DNA from: Neorhizobium sp. SOG26
Lineage (GTDB): Bacteria; Pseudomonadota; Alphaproteobacteria; Rhizobiales; Rhizobiaceae
Direction of reading: 5' to 3'
DNA length: 64,000 nt
NCBI RefSeq assembly: GCF_003491345.1
Contig: NZ_CP025512.1
Span: forward strand, 1,364,001 to 1,428,000
The notes under the pieces: generated by a model
What the model was told of the DNA's origin: nothing
The model's input: only the letters and a program-made list of their open reading frames with translations
Databases searched by the model: none
Program-made: the position numbers and the translations under genes
In this document: positions 48,618 through 57,059 of the stretch, piece by piece
Position numbering within the stretch: position 1 is the stretch's first letter
How the letters are laid out: each line of letters begins with the position of its first letter

Positions 48618-49439
48618 CTAGAGATTCAGTTCGACCTCATAGGTCATGCTATCGAATGCCGGCTCCACATGCGCAGGCGTTTCGGCCATCACCGTGTCGT
48701 AGTCCAGCGGAATGTGCATATGCGTCAGCACGGCACGTTTGGGCTTCAACTGCTCGATCCAGTTCAGTGACTGCTCAAGCGACAGATGGCTCGGATGGAA
48801 CCGGTATTGCAGCGTGTCGATAATCAGCAGATCGAGGCCCTGCAGCTTCGGAATGGTCTCGACGGGAAAATCGCTGACGTCGCTGCAATAAGCCACATCG
48901 CCGATCCTGAAGCCGAGCGAATGGATCTCGCCATGCACCTGGTCATGCGGCAGGAATTCGATCGAGCCGCCAGGCCCATCCACCGTGATCGTCGCATCCA
49001 TGTCCTCGATGAGAAACGGCCGCGCGATTGGCGGATAGTTGCCGCCGGGCGGCGTCTCGAGGCAATAGCCGAATCCCTGGCGGATTCGCTCCATGGTCAC
49101 CGGATCGGCATAAACCGGGATCCGATGGCGCTGCAGGATGAAATAGGTCCGCAGGTCATCGATGCCGTGCAGGTGGTCCGCATGGGCATGGGTGTAAAGT
49201 ACCGCGTCGATGCGCCGGACGTTGTTGGCGACCATCTGCTGCCGAAAATCCGGCCCCGTATCGACGATGACCACCGTGCTTTCGCCATCCGGGCCGATCT
49301 GCTCGACCATGAATGCCGCGCGCGTTCGCTGGTTCTTCGGGTTTCGCGGGTCGCAGGCACCCCAGTCACCATTGGGGCGCGGGACACCGGGCGACGACGC
49401 GCATCCAAGGATCGTGAAACGCCGCAGGTACCGGGCCAC
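48618..49439 (-). CDS. MBL-fold metallo-hydrolase (PhnP-like)
   Basis: A 273-residue metallo-beta-lactamase-fold protein. It starts at a GTG (MARYLRRFTILGCASSPGVP) and has the metal motif YTHAHADHLHGIDDLR, a later DVAYCSDVSDFP, and the terminal His in LTHMHIPLDYD. The CASSPGVPRPNGDWGACDP region is typical of the PhnP-like cyclic phosphodiesterase branch, common beside tatD in Rhizobiales. It begins three bases after the tatD stop, so the two are one transcript. Substrate unproven. Confidence 0.87.
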   Translation of the reverse strand: MARYLRRFTILGCASSPGVPRPNGDWGACDPRNPKNQRTRAAFMVEQIGPDGESTVVIVDTGPDFRQQMVANNVRRIDAVLYTHAHADHLHGIDDLRTYFILQRHRIPVYADPVTMERIRQGFGYCLETPPGGNYPPIARPFLIEDMDATITVDGPGGSIEFLPHDQVHGEIHSLGFRIGDVAYCSDVSDFPVETIPKLQGLDLLIIDTLQYRFHPSHLSLEQSLNWIEQLKPKRAVLTHMHIPLDYDTVMAETPAHVEPAFDSMTYEVELNL

Positions 49440-49442
49440 GGT

Positions 49443-50225
49443 TCAGAGCCTCGGCATCTTGGAAAAGCAGCGAAACGCGTTCTCGGTGGTGATCTCCGCC
49501 ATCTCAGCGTAGCTCAAGCCCTTGCACTCCGCCAGAACCTCCGCCGTATTTACCACATAGGACGGTTCGTTGCGATTACCGCGCCAGCGTTTCGGCGCAA
49601 GATATGGCGCATCCGTTTCCACCAGCAGCCGATCCAGCGGCACGTCCTTGGCGATCTCCCGAAGCTCTTGCGACTTCGGGAATGTCAGAATGCCGGAGAA
49701 GGAGATGTAGCCGCCCAGTTCCACGCCAACTCGAGCAAGTTCTGCACCTGAGGAGAAGCAGTGCAGGATGAAAGGGAAGGCCCCCTTCCCGCTTTCCGTC
49801 TGCAGGATCTCGATCATGTCGTCGTCGGCGCTGCGGCTGTGGATCACAAGCGGCAGCTTGGTTTCACGCGCTGCGGCAATGTGGCGGATCAACCCCGTCT
49901 TCTGGTCGCCAGGCTTCTGGGTGTCATAAAAATAGTCCAGCCCCGCCTCGCCGATCGCCACGATTTTCTCATGCGCATTCGCCAGCCGGACAAGATCCTC
50001 GGTCTTGATGTCGAGTTCGTCGCCGGCATTGTTGGGATGCGTGCCCACCGAGCAGAAGACCGACGGATAACGCTCCGTGATCGCGAGCAGGCCATCGATC
50101 TTGCGAACCCGTGTCGAGATGGTCACCATCTGTTTGACGCCGGCCTCATGAGCGCGCGCGATGATATCGTCGCGCTCGTCGTCGAAGTCGGCAAAGTCGA
50201 GGTGGCAATGGGTGTCGATCAACAT
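49443..50225 (-). CDS. tatD: TatD-family metal-dependent DNase
   Basis: A 260-residue TIM-barrel hydrolase with MLIDTHCHLDFADFDDERDD (HxH metal pair), GEAGLDYFYD, LPLVIHSRSADDDMIEIL, FPFILHCFSSG and LLVETDAPYLAPKRWRGN. TatD proteins are 3'-5' exonucleases involved in DNA repair and quality control. The gap to metG upstream is nine bases. The metG-tatD-MBL order is common in alphaproteobacteria. Confidence 0.94.
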   Translation of the reverse strand: MLIDTHCHLDFADFDDERDDIIARAHEAGVKQMVTISTRVRKIDGLLAITERYPSVFCSVGTHPNNAGDELDIKTEDLVRLANAHEKIVAIGEAGLDYFYDTQKPGDQKTGLIRHIAAARETKLPLVIHSRSADDDMIEILQTESGKGAFPFILHCFSSGAELARVGVELGGYISFSGILTFPKSQELREIAKDVPLDRLLVETDAPYLAPKRWRGNRNEPSYVVNTAEVLAECKGLSYAEMAEITTENAFRCFSKMPRL

Positions 50226-50234
50226 GACGAAGCC

Positions 50235-51782
50235 TTACGCTTCCGGAGCCACGTAGCGTGGGAACACGGGGGTCGGCGCCTCCAGCACGATGCCCGGCTT
50301 CAGCCGACCGGCTTCGCCGAGCGCCGTGAAGTCGCGCGCATCGGCCGGAGCCTTGACGAGATCCAGCAGCTTGGTCGACGACTGTGGCATGAACGGCTGC
50401 AGCAGGATGGCGATCTGCCGAACCACTTCTGCCGTCACGTAAAGCACGGTGCCCATGCGAGCCGGATCCGTCTTTTTCAGCACCCATGGCGCCTGCGCGG
50501 CAAAATACCGGTCCGTTTCAGAGACCACGGCGATCACCGCAGCGAGAGCCTTATGGATCGCCTGGCGGTCCATTTCCTCGCGGCAGTTTGCCAGCATCGC
50601 GTCGGCCTGTGCCAGTAGTGCCCTATCTTCCTCGGTCAGTTCGCCCGGCTGGGGAACAACGCCGTCGCAGTTCTTGACGATCATCGACAGCGAGCGGCTG
50701 GCCAGGTTGCCGATGCCGTTGGCGAGGTCGGCATTCACGCGCGTCGCGATCAGCTGCTCATTGCAGTTGCCGTCCTGGCCGAAGGAGATTTCGCGGCAGA
50801 GGTAGTAGCGCACGTAGTCCAGCCCAAACGTCTCGATGATATCGAAGGGATCGACCACGTTGCCGAGAGACTTCGACATCTTCTCGCCGTTGTTCAGCAC
50901 GAAGCCATGCGCGAAAACGCGCTTCGGGAGCGGCAGGCCTGCCGACATCAGGAAGGCCGGCCAGTAGACCGCGTGGAAGCGGATGATGTCCTTGCCGATG
51001 ATGTGCACGTCCGCGGGCCAGTATTTGGCGCGTGGTCCGTTCTGGTCGCTGAGGTATCCTGTCGCGGTGATGTAGTTGGTCAGCGCGTCAACCCAGACAT
51101 ACATGACGTGATCCGGATCATCCGGCACCTTGATACCCCAGTCGAAGGTGGTGCGGGAAACCGACAGATCGCGCAGGCCCGACTTCACGAAGGAGATGAC
51201 TTCGTTGCGGCGCTCATTCGGGCCGACGAAGTCCGGATTTTCCTCGTAGTGTTTCAGCAGCTTGTCGCCATAGGCCGAGAGCTTGAAGAAGTAGCTGGAC
51301 TCTTCCACCCACTCGACCGGCGTGCCCTGTGGTCCGTAGCGGACGCCGTCGCGGACCTGCGTCTCGTCTTCGGCATAATAAGCTTCGTCGCGAACCGAGT
51401 ACCAACCAGCGTAGCTGTCCTTGTAGATGTCGCCATTGGCCGCCATGCGCTTCCAGATGGCCTGCGAGGCCTCATGGTGCCGCTGCTCGGTGGTGCGGAT
51501 AAAGTCGTCGTTGGAAGCGTTGAGCAGCTTGCCCATCGCCAGGAATTCGCCGGAGTTGCGCTCCGCCAGCGCTTCCGGCTTGATGCCTTCGGCGCGCGCC
51601 GTCTGCTGCATCTTCTGTCCGTGCTCGTCCGTGCCGGTCAGGAAGAATACGTCTTTCCCGTCGAGGCGCTGGAAGCGCGCCATGGCGTCCGTCGCAATCA
51701 GTTCGTAGGCATGACCGATATGCGGCTTGCCGTTCGGATAGGAGATTGCGGTCGTGATGTAATATGGCGTCTTGTTGGACAT
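50235..51782 (-). CDS. metG: Methionyl-tRNA synthetase
   Basis: A 515-residue class I synthetase of the short type. The HIGH motif is [17 protein letters not shown] and the KMSKS motif is [16 protein letters not shown]. The connective domain ([20 protein letters not shown]) lacks an obvious zinc knuckle, as usual in the short group, and no C-terminal tRNA-binding domain is present. Stands in the run holB-metG-tatD-MBL, 128 bases after holB. Confidence 0.97.
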   Translation of the reverse strand: MSNKTPYYITTAISYPNGKPHIGHAYELIATDAMARFQRLDGKDVFFLTGTDEHGQKMQQTARAEGIKPEALAERNSGEFLAMGKLLNASNDDFIRTTEQRHHEASQAIWKRMAANGDIYKDSYAGWYSVRDEAYYAEDETQVRDGVRYGPQGTPVEWVEESSYFFKLSAYGDKLLKHYEENPDFVGPNERRNEVISFVKSGLRDLSVSRTTFDWGIKVPDDPDHVMYVWVDALTNYITATGYLSDQNGPRAKYWPADVHIIGKDIIRFHAVYWPAFLMSAGLPLPKRVFAHGFVLNNGEKMSKSLGNVVDPFDIIETFGLDYVRYYLCREISFGQDGNCNEQLIATRVNADLANGIGNLASRSLSMIVKNCDGVVPQPGELTEEDRALLAQADAMLANCREEMDRQAIHKALAAVIAVVSETDRYFAAQAPWVLKKTDPARMGTVLYVTAEVVRQIAILLQPFMPQSSTKLLDLVKAPADARDFTALGEAGRLKPGIVLEAPTPVFPRYVAPEA

Positions 51783-51910
51783 GTCGCACTCGGTACTTGC
51801 AGGGAGGTCTTCCGCACAGAAATGTGCTGTGCGCTCTTAGCGCATGTTTGGAAGATGCGAAACCCAAACTTCCTCGTGATGTTCCCATGGCACCCGCGTG
51901 ACGACCAAAG

Positions 51911-52939
51911 TCAGGCGCGCGCAGCTTCCAGGATCGACAGGATCGTCTGCTTCCGGTCGAGGTTATAGGCCTGGGAAACAGTGATCTTCTCGTTGATGTC
52001 TGTGACAAGCTTTGCCTGCCTGTCGGCAGTTGCGATATCGCCTGCCAAGGCTGCCGCCCTCGCCCGTGCCACCAGATGGTCGCTCAGGTGTTCCATGAAG
52101 AACCCGAAGATGACCTCACTATCCTTGCCGGACAGCACGTCGGCCAGCCGATGCATGGCCTTGCGCGCCTTCGGTCCTTCGGAGGACAGGATTTCGTCGA
52201 ACGCGGCGATGATCTCGGTGCCGCCGTAGTTCAACAGCTTCAGCGCCTGCGCCACACTGCCCTTCGACATCGACAGGACCATCTCCTCGGTCTTGCCACC
52301 GTCAAGCGCGAGCCCGAGTGCTCCCAGCGCTTGCGAAAGGTCCTTGTCATTGAGCGGTGACAAGCGCAGCGGCTGGCAGCGAGAGCGGATCGTCGGCAGC
52401 AGCTTGCCCGGCGCATGCGACAACACGAGGAACATTGCCCGTTTCGGCGGCTCTTCCAATATCTTCAGGATCGCATTGGCGGCGTTGCGGTTGAGGTCGT
52501 CAGCCGGATCGATGATGACGATGCGCCAGCTTCCCGTGCCGGAGGTCTGCGAGAAGAAATGGCCGGCCCGCCGCACCTCATCCACCGTAATGGCGCTTTT
52601 CACCCTGCCCGTCTTGTCATCGACCGGGCGCGAAAGGTGTAGCAGGTTATGGGACGCACCCGAGGCGATTTGCCGGCTCACCGCCGAATCTGGATCCGGT
52701 TCCGTCAGGTATGGCGGTGCCGCAGCAGGATCGGGATGCGACAAGACATGGTTGGCGAAGCGGAACGCCAGCGTTGCCTTGCCGATACCCTCAGGACCTT
52801 CGATCAGGATTGCATGATGCGCCTTGCCGGAACGGTAGGCGCGCGCCAGGAATTCTTCGGCCGCTTGGTGCCCGAACAGGTTCGTATTGCGTGCCGGCGG
52901 CTGTGCGCCGTCGAGCAGTCCTGCGACGTCTTCGCTCAT
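51911..52939 (-). CDS. holB: DNA polymerase III delta-prime subunit
   Basis: A 342-residue clamp-loader subunit. The AAA+ core has [20 protein letters not shown], a P-loop whose GKA ending fits the non-hydrolysing delta-prime, sensor-like [20 protein letters not shown] and the SRC motif in [14 protein letters not shown]. The start overlaps the tmk stop by four bases, giving the tmk-holB pair common in bacteria. Confidence 0.93.
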   Translation of the reverse strand: MSEDVAGLLDGAQPPARNTNLFGHQAAEEFLARAYRSGKAHHAILIEGPEGIGKATLAFRFANHVLSHPDPAAAPPYLTEPDPDSAVSRQIASGASHNLLHLSRPVDDKTGRVKSAITVDEVRRAGHFFSQTSGTGSWRIVIIDPADDLNRNAANAILKILEEPPKRAMFLVLSHAPGKLLPTIRSRCQPLRLSPLNDKDLSQALGALGLALDGGKTEEMVLSMSKGSVAQALKLLNYGGTEIIAAFDEILSSEGPKARKAMHRLADVLSGKDSEVIFGFFMEHLSDHLVARARAAALAGDIATADRQAKLVTDINEKITVSQAYNLDRKQTILSILEAARA

Positions 52940-53616
52940 TCGGCATTTTCCGTTTCGGCGGGTTCCGGCGCGCCCGACCGATTGATCAGCGGTTCGATGA
53001 TCGCATAGACCTCGTCTGCGATCTCGTCTTCGGCGCGTTCGGCATTGACCACTCGGCAGCGCTGCGGCTCTGCCTCGGCAATCTCCAGGTATGCTTCACG
53101 ACGCTTTTCATGCGTCTCGATTTCTTCGCGCTCGAACCGGTCCGGCGCAGCATCGGCTGCTCTCCGGCGCGCACGCCCGAGGCCCGTCTCCGCAGGCAGA
53201 TCCAGGATCAGCGTACAGTCAGGCACGACGCCATCGATCGCAACGCGCTGCAGAGCCTCGATGAAATCCGTCTCCAGGTTGCCCGTCACGCCTTGGTAGA
53301 CCCGCGAGGAATCGATAAACCGGTCGCAGAGCACGATCGCGCCACTTTCCAGTGCCGGGCGAATGACTTCCTCGACATGATCGTTGCGGGCGGCGGCAAA
53401 CAGCATGGCCTCCATGCGCACGCCAAATTCCTCGGCGGCTCCTGACAGCAGCACATGGCGAACCGCCTCTGCGCCCGGGGATCCGCCTGGCTCCCGCGTC
53501 ACGAGAACATCATGGCCGGCCCGGCGCAATCGATCCGCAAGACGGCGAATCTGGGTTGATTTGCCTGCCCCCTCGCCCCCTTCGAATGTCACAAACAATC
53601 CGGGATGTTCTGCCAC
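52936..53616 (-). CDS. tmk: Thymidylate kinase
   Basis: A 226-residue P-loop kinase that phosphorylates dTMP. The P-loop is [20 protein letters not shown], followed by [20 protein letters not shown], the DRF-type motif [16 protein letters not shown] and a lid region with [13 protein letters not shown]. The start is a GTG at 53616. Its 3' end overlaps holB. The C-terminal tail is acidic. Confidence 0.96.
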   Translation of the reverse strand: MAEHPGLFVTFEGGEGAGKSTQIRRLADRLRRAGHDVLVTREPGGSPGAEAVRHVLLSGAAEEFGVRMEAMLFAAARNDHVEEVIRPALESGAIVLCDRFIDSSRVYQGVTGNLETDFIEALQRVAIDGVVPDCTLILDLPAETGLGRARRRAADAAPDRFEREEIETHEKRREAYLEIAEAEPQRCRVVNAERAEDEIADEVYAIIEPLINRSGAPEPAETENAE

Positions 53617-53681
53617 GCGTATTTCCGCACTTCCTGTTTTATCGGCTTATAGCGCAGATGGATGCGCTGCGAAACCGCGCA

Positions 53682-54848
53682 TCAGAGCCAGAAGAACATC
53701 AGTTCCAGAAGTGCGTCGGTCGCCCGGCTTGCAAGCGTGCCGGTACCGATTGCCTGGTTCGTCACCAGCGGCACTTCCCGAATCACGCGGTCGCCGGCGG
53801 AAATTCGCAGCACGCCAACATCCTGCCCCGCCTCCACCGGCGCCCTCAGCGGCCAGCGGTAGACGATCCGCGCCGACAGGCGGTCGGGATTGTTGGTCGG
53901 CAGGTAGATGTCGACAGGCTCCTTGGCGACGAGATCCACATAACGCGACGTGCCGCCGTAGACGCTCGCCTGACCGATCACCTCATCCTGCTTGAACAAC
54001 ACCTTGGTCTGGAAGGCAGAAAGCCCCCATTCAAGAACCTTGCGTGCTTCCTCCAGCCGCTCCTTGTCGCTGGCGAGACCGCCCATGGCGAGGAACAGCC
54101 GCGTGCCGTTGCGGTCGACGGACGCTGCAAGGGCAAAGCCCGCGCCTTCCGCATAACCGGCGCCCAGGCCATCGACGCCGAGGTTGAGCGACATCAGCGG
54201 GTTCTTGTTGCGCTGGAAGATCTTGTTCCACTCGAAATCCGGCTGCGAGTAGATGGGGTAATATTCCGGGTACTCGCGATGGATATGACGCGACAGCTCG
54301 ACAAGATCGCGCACAGTCGTATGGCTTTCAGCACTCGGCAGGCCTGTGGCGTTACCGAACGTTGAACGACCGAGACCTAAATCCTTTGCGCGTGCCGTCA
54401 TGCGGGCGGCGAATCCGCTCTCCGAGCCCGATATGCCTTCCGCGAGGATGATGCATGCGTCATTGCCGTTCTGGACGATCACGCCCTTGACCAGGTCCTC
54501 GACCCGAACCTGGGAATTCAGCGCCGCAAACATGGTCGTCGTACCGGATGGCGCCCCACCGGTGCGCCAGGCATTCTGGGAGACGGTATAGGTCGTGTCA
54601 GGCGTGATCTCGCCACGCTTGAGGGCGCTGAAAACGACCTCCATCGTCATCAGCTTTGCGAGCGACGCCGGTGGCAGATCCTGGTTCTCGTTGATCGCGA
54701 GAAGAACGGTACCGGTCTTGGATTCGACCAGATATGCCTGCTTTGCCTTGGTGGCAAAGGGCGGTGGGGTTTCCTGTGCGTTCGCGGTTGCACATGATGC
54801 CGACGTTCCAAGGAACGTCAGCAAGAGTAGAAGCAAGACACGCCGCAT
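53682..54848 (-). CDS. D-alanyl-D-alanine carboxypeptidase (DacF/PBP5-like) homologue, atypical motifs
   Basis: About 388 residues: signal peptide (MRRVLLLLLLTFLGTSASCA...), then a penicillin-binding core with the catalytic SxxK in LPPASLAKLMTMEVVFSALK, and a C-terminal PBP5-like domain and hydrophobic tail (LLELMFFWL). Two other motifs differ from the family: the SxN triad reads NGN in VIVQNGNDACIILAEG, and the KTG triad reads GAG in GVDGLGAGYAEGAGF. So the protein may have altered or lost carboxypeptidase activity. GAGG lies six bases before ATG 54848; GTG 54854 and ATG 54851 are alternatives. Part of the cell-envelope/replication cluster with rlpA. Confidence 0.87.
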   Translation of the reverse strand: MRRVLLLLLLTFLGTSASCATANAQETPPPFATKAKQAYLVESKTGTVLLAINENQDLPPASLAKLMTMEVVFSALKRGEITPDTTYTVSQNAWRTGGAPSGTTTMFAALNSQVRVEDLVKGVIVQNGNDACIILAEGISGSESGFAARMTARAKDLGLGRSTFGNATGLPSAESHTTVRDLVELSRHIHREYPEYYPIYSQPDFEWNKIFQRNKNPLMSLNLGVDGLGAGYAEGAGFALAASVDRNGTRLFLAMGGLASDKERLEEARKVLEWGLSAFQTKVLFKQDEVIGQASVYGGTSRYVDLVAKEPVDIYLPTNNPDRLSARIVYRWPLRAPVEAGQDVGVLRISAGDRVIREVPLVTNQAIGTGTLASRATDALLELMFFWL

Positions 54849-54916
54849 CATCACCCTCGTGAGCCAGTCACGTCTGGCCTAGCAGTGGCCAGTTGCGCAT
54901 GCAACCGCAAGTGCGC

Positions 54917-56077
54917 TTAACGCACGGGCTTTTGACCGGGCGCGGGGTTCTGGAGGATCATGTTGCCGAACATGACGATCGGTTCCTTCGCCCGCGGCTC
55001 ACCGGCGTAAGCGGTCGCCGACGTCTGAGGCTGGCGCACCACCTGCTCTGCCGGGCGAGCATTGGAGGCGACCTGTACCGGCTGGGGCGCTGGAGCCTGC
55101 TTCACCTGCCGCTGCTGCTTTTCGGCTGGATTTGACGCCACCTTCGCCGGCTGGCGAGCTTCGGCGACAAGCGGACGCGGCGCAGGAACGGCGAGAGCTG
55201 CAACATCGACCGGAGCCGGTCGCGCTGCGGGCGCCGCCGAACGCTCAACAGGAGCGGCTGTACGACGCTCGGAAGAACCATAACTCTGAAGTTGGTCGCC
55301 CAGCGACTGATTGGAGGCAACCATTACGCCAGTCGCAATCTGGCCTTCCGGCTGGATCGACGGCAGGCGGTCACCCTTGCGGGTATAGGATGCCATCAGC
55401 ATCGGCATGTCGTTGCCGTCCATCTGGGCTCGGCCGACGTATTGCACATTGACGCGGCCGGTGCCGGAGCGCTTGAAATCAAGAAGTTCCGCGGTCTTTT
55501 CCGACACATCGAGAATGCGGCCCGGATGGTAGGGGCCGCGATCGTTCACACGAACGATGACTGAGGAGCCGGTATCGACATTGGTCACCCGCGCATAGCT
55601 CGGAAGCGGGAATGTCGGGTGGGCCGCAGAAAGGTGGTCGCTGTCGTAGACTTCGCCATTTGCAGTCAGTCGACCGTGGAACGCCGAGCCGTACCAGGAC
55701 GCAAGCCCTGTCTTGTTATAGTTCGGGTCTTCCTTGGGAACGTAGGTCTTGCCTTTGACCTGATAGGGCTGGCCGACTATGAAACGACCGCCGCCCTTCG
55801 GCACGGCCTGCCCCTCGCCCACCACGCGCGGGCTTGCCTTCACGCCATATTCCTTCTCGGAGAAGTATTCCTTGCTCCGAGGTTTCGGTTTGTTCTTCGG
55901 TGTCTCGGTCGTTGCGCAGGACGCCATGCCCGCACAAATCAAGGTGATCCCAATCCACTTCGCGCCGCGCGAAAGCTTGCCGCCACTCAAACTCAACGTG
56001 TTCGTCCCATGCCGCCGCGGCAGAACAGACCGGCGGCGACGCCGCAAGCTTGCACTGCCATTGAACCAGTTCGGCAC
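54917..56077 (-). CDS. rlpA: Septal ring lytic transglycosylase RlpA family protein
   Basis: A protein of up to 386 residues. The double-psi beta-barrel RlpA domain (about 120-215) shows GLASWYGSAFHGRLTANGEV, RVTNVDTGSSVIVRVNDRGP and GRILDVSEKTAELLDF. A possible lipobox near residue 54 (AGMASC) suggests a lipoprotein. The C-terminal third is a Pro/Ala/Gln-rich disordered tail; no SPOR domain is seen. The start is a GTG at 56077 with AGGGG only three bases away, so a later start cannot be ruled out. RlpA cleaves denuded glycan strands at the septum. Confidence 0.85.
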   Translation of the reverse strand: MPNWFNGSASLRRRRRSVLPRRHGTNTLSLSGGKLSRGAKWIGITLICAGMASCATTETPKNKPKPRSKEYFSEKEYGVKASPRVVGEGQAVPKGGGRFIVGQPYQVKGKTYVPKEDPNYNKTGLASWYGSAFHGRLTANGEVYDSDHLSAAHPTFPLPSYARVTNVDTGSSVIVRVNDRGPYHPGRILDVSEKTAELLDFKRSGTGRVNVQYVGRAQMDGNDMPMLMASYTRKGDRLPSIQPEGQIATGVMVASNQSLGDQLQSYGSSERRTAAPVERSAAPAARPAPVDVAALAVPAPRPLVAEARQPAKVASNPAEKQQRQVKQAPAPQPVQVASNARPAEQVVRQPQTSATAYAGEPRAKEPIVMFGNMILQNPAPGQKPVR

Positions 56078-56236
56078 ATACCCCTATGCACCGAATGTAT
56101 AGCAGTGAACTTTTGCCGCCAAAGTGGCTAAAATGCGAACACAATTGGATCGATGCGGAGCGTTTTACTTTATATGGTTAATAACTTGCTAACGCACTGG
56201 CGCATGATCTGCTCGCCAACATTGGAGGCTTACGCC

Positions 56237-56473
56237 TTATGGACCTGTCGGCGACGGATCTCCTGCGGACAATTGCTTGTCCGTCAGTTCCCGTTGTGCC
56301 TGATGCCAATGGGCGTCATGAGATCCCTCCGGACGGCCCTGCTCTTCCCATATGGCGTAAGCCCTCTCCCGGATATTACTCTCGTCCGCGCCGCCTTGCG
56401 TTCCCGCCTCGATGCCTTCGCGAACCGGATCGCCGATCCGAGTTGCAGCTTCGACATTCTCCTTAATCGCCAT
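56237..56473 (-). CDS. DUF2934 domain protein
   Basis: A 78-residue protein starting MAIKENVEAATRIGDPVREG. The DUF2934 core is clear: IRERAYAIWEEQGRPEGSHD then AHWHQAQREL. AAGGAGG lies six bases before the ATG. A GGAAC-N16-GGTT sequence (56501-56525, minus strand) one base from the EcfG-type consensus lies 28 bases upstream, so general stress control is likely. The molecular role of the family is unknown. Confidence 0.82.
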   Translation of the reverse strand: MAIKENVEAATRIGDPVREGIEAGTQGGADESNIRERAYAIWEEQGRPEGSHDAHWHQAQRELTDKQLSAGDPSPTGP

Positions 56474-56500
56474 GATGATCCTCCTTGGTCGTGAGGACCA

Positions 56501-56525
56501 AACCGGAGGGAACGAGCAAGGTTCC
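56501..56525 (-). promoter_or_regulatory. EcfG/RpoE2-like promoter candidate of the DUF2934 gene
   Basis: Minus strand: GGAAC (56525-56521), 16 bases, GGTT (56504-56501); consensus CGTT. The spacing to the start codon is similar to the sites at 1.6 and 1.8 kb. Confidence 0.42.
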
Positions 56526-56601
56526 GGTGGGGCTGGATTGGAAATCGCTAGCCGCTCGCGGCCGACGCGACGGGGATCAACATCATCTATTTGTTGGAAA
56601 A

Positions 56602-56691
56602 TGGCGGAAGAGGTGGGATTCGAACCCACGGTACGGTTTCCCGCACGCCGGTTTTCAAGACCGGTTCCTTAAACCACTCGGACACTCTTCC
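56602..56691 (-). tRNA. tRNA-Ser (anticodon TGA)
   Basis: A 90-base class II tRNA on the minus strand: acceptor GGAAGAG with CTCTTCC, anticodon stem CCGGT/ACCGG with TGA in the loop, long variable arm GTGCGGGAAACCGTAC, T arm GTGGG-TTCGAAT-CCCAC, encoded CCA. Confidence 0.97.
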
Positions 56692-56897
56692 ACGCGCATC
56701 GCTTTAGCGCCTTCAACTGGCAAACGTCAACCGCACGGACATGTCTGTTTTTGGCACATACGGCTGAACCATTTGCTGCTATTGGCGTTCCCTTCGCGAC
56801 GAAGGGGTGGCGGGCACAAGGCTCAAGCTTTGCGCAAGCATCGCGCCCTAGCGTCGCCTCACCCGGAATGAGTCCGGTCAAGCCTGGGGACAATGAC

Positions 56898-57059
56898 ATG
56901 TCGAACGAACACAGCAACTTCAACCAGCCATCGGAACAGGCGATCGCACTCTTCCTGCAGGAAAACGACGGCGACAAGCTCACGGATATACTGGTCGAAG
57001 CGCTCTACGAAGCCTTCCGCATCATGGAAGATGACCTGAACCCCGGCACGCTGCACTAG
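56898..57059 (+). CDS. Small conserved protein (53 aa), unknown function
   Basis: Starts MSNEHSNFNQPSEQAIALFL and continues with an acidic, mainly helical stretch (DKLTDILVEALYEAFRIMED). GGGGA lies eight bases before ATG 56898; the frame extends upstream without support. It is soluble, with net negative charge. Its stop overlaps the convergent cyclase gene by four bases. No family is recognised. Confidence 0.6.
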   Translation: MSNEHSNFNQPSEQAIALFLQENDGDKLTDILVEALYEAFRIMEDDLNPGTLH

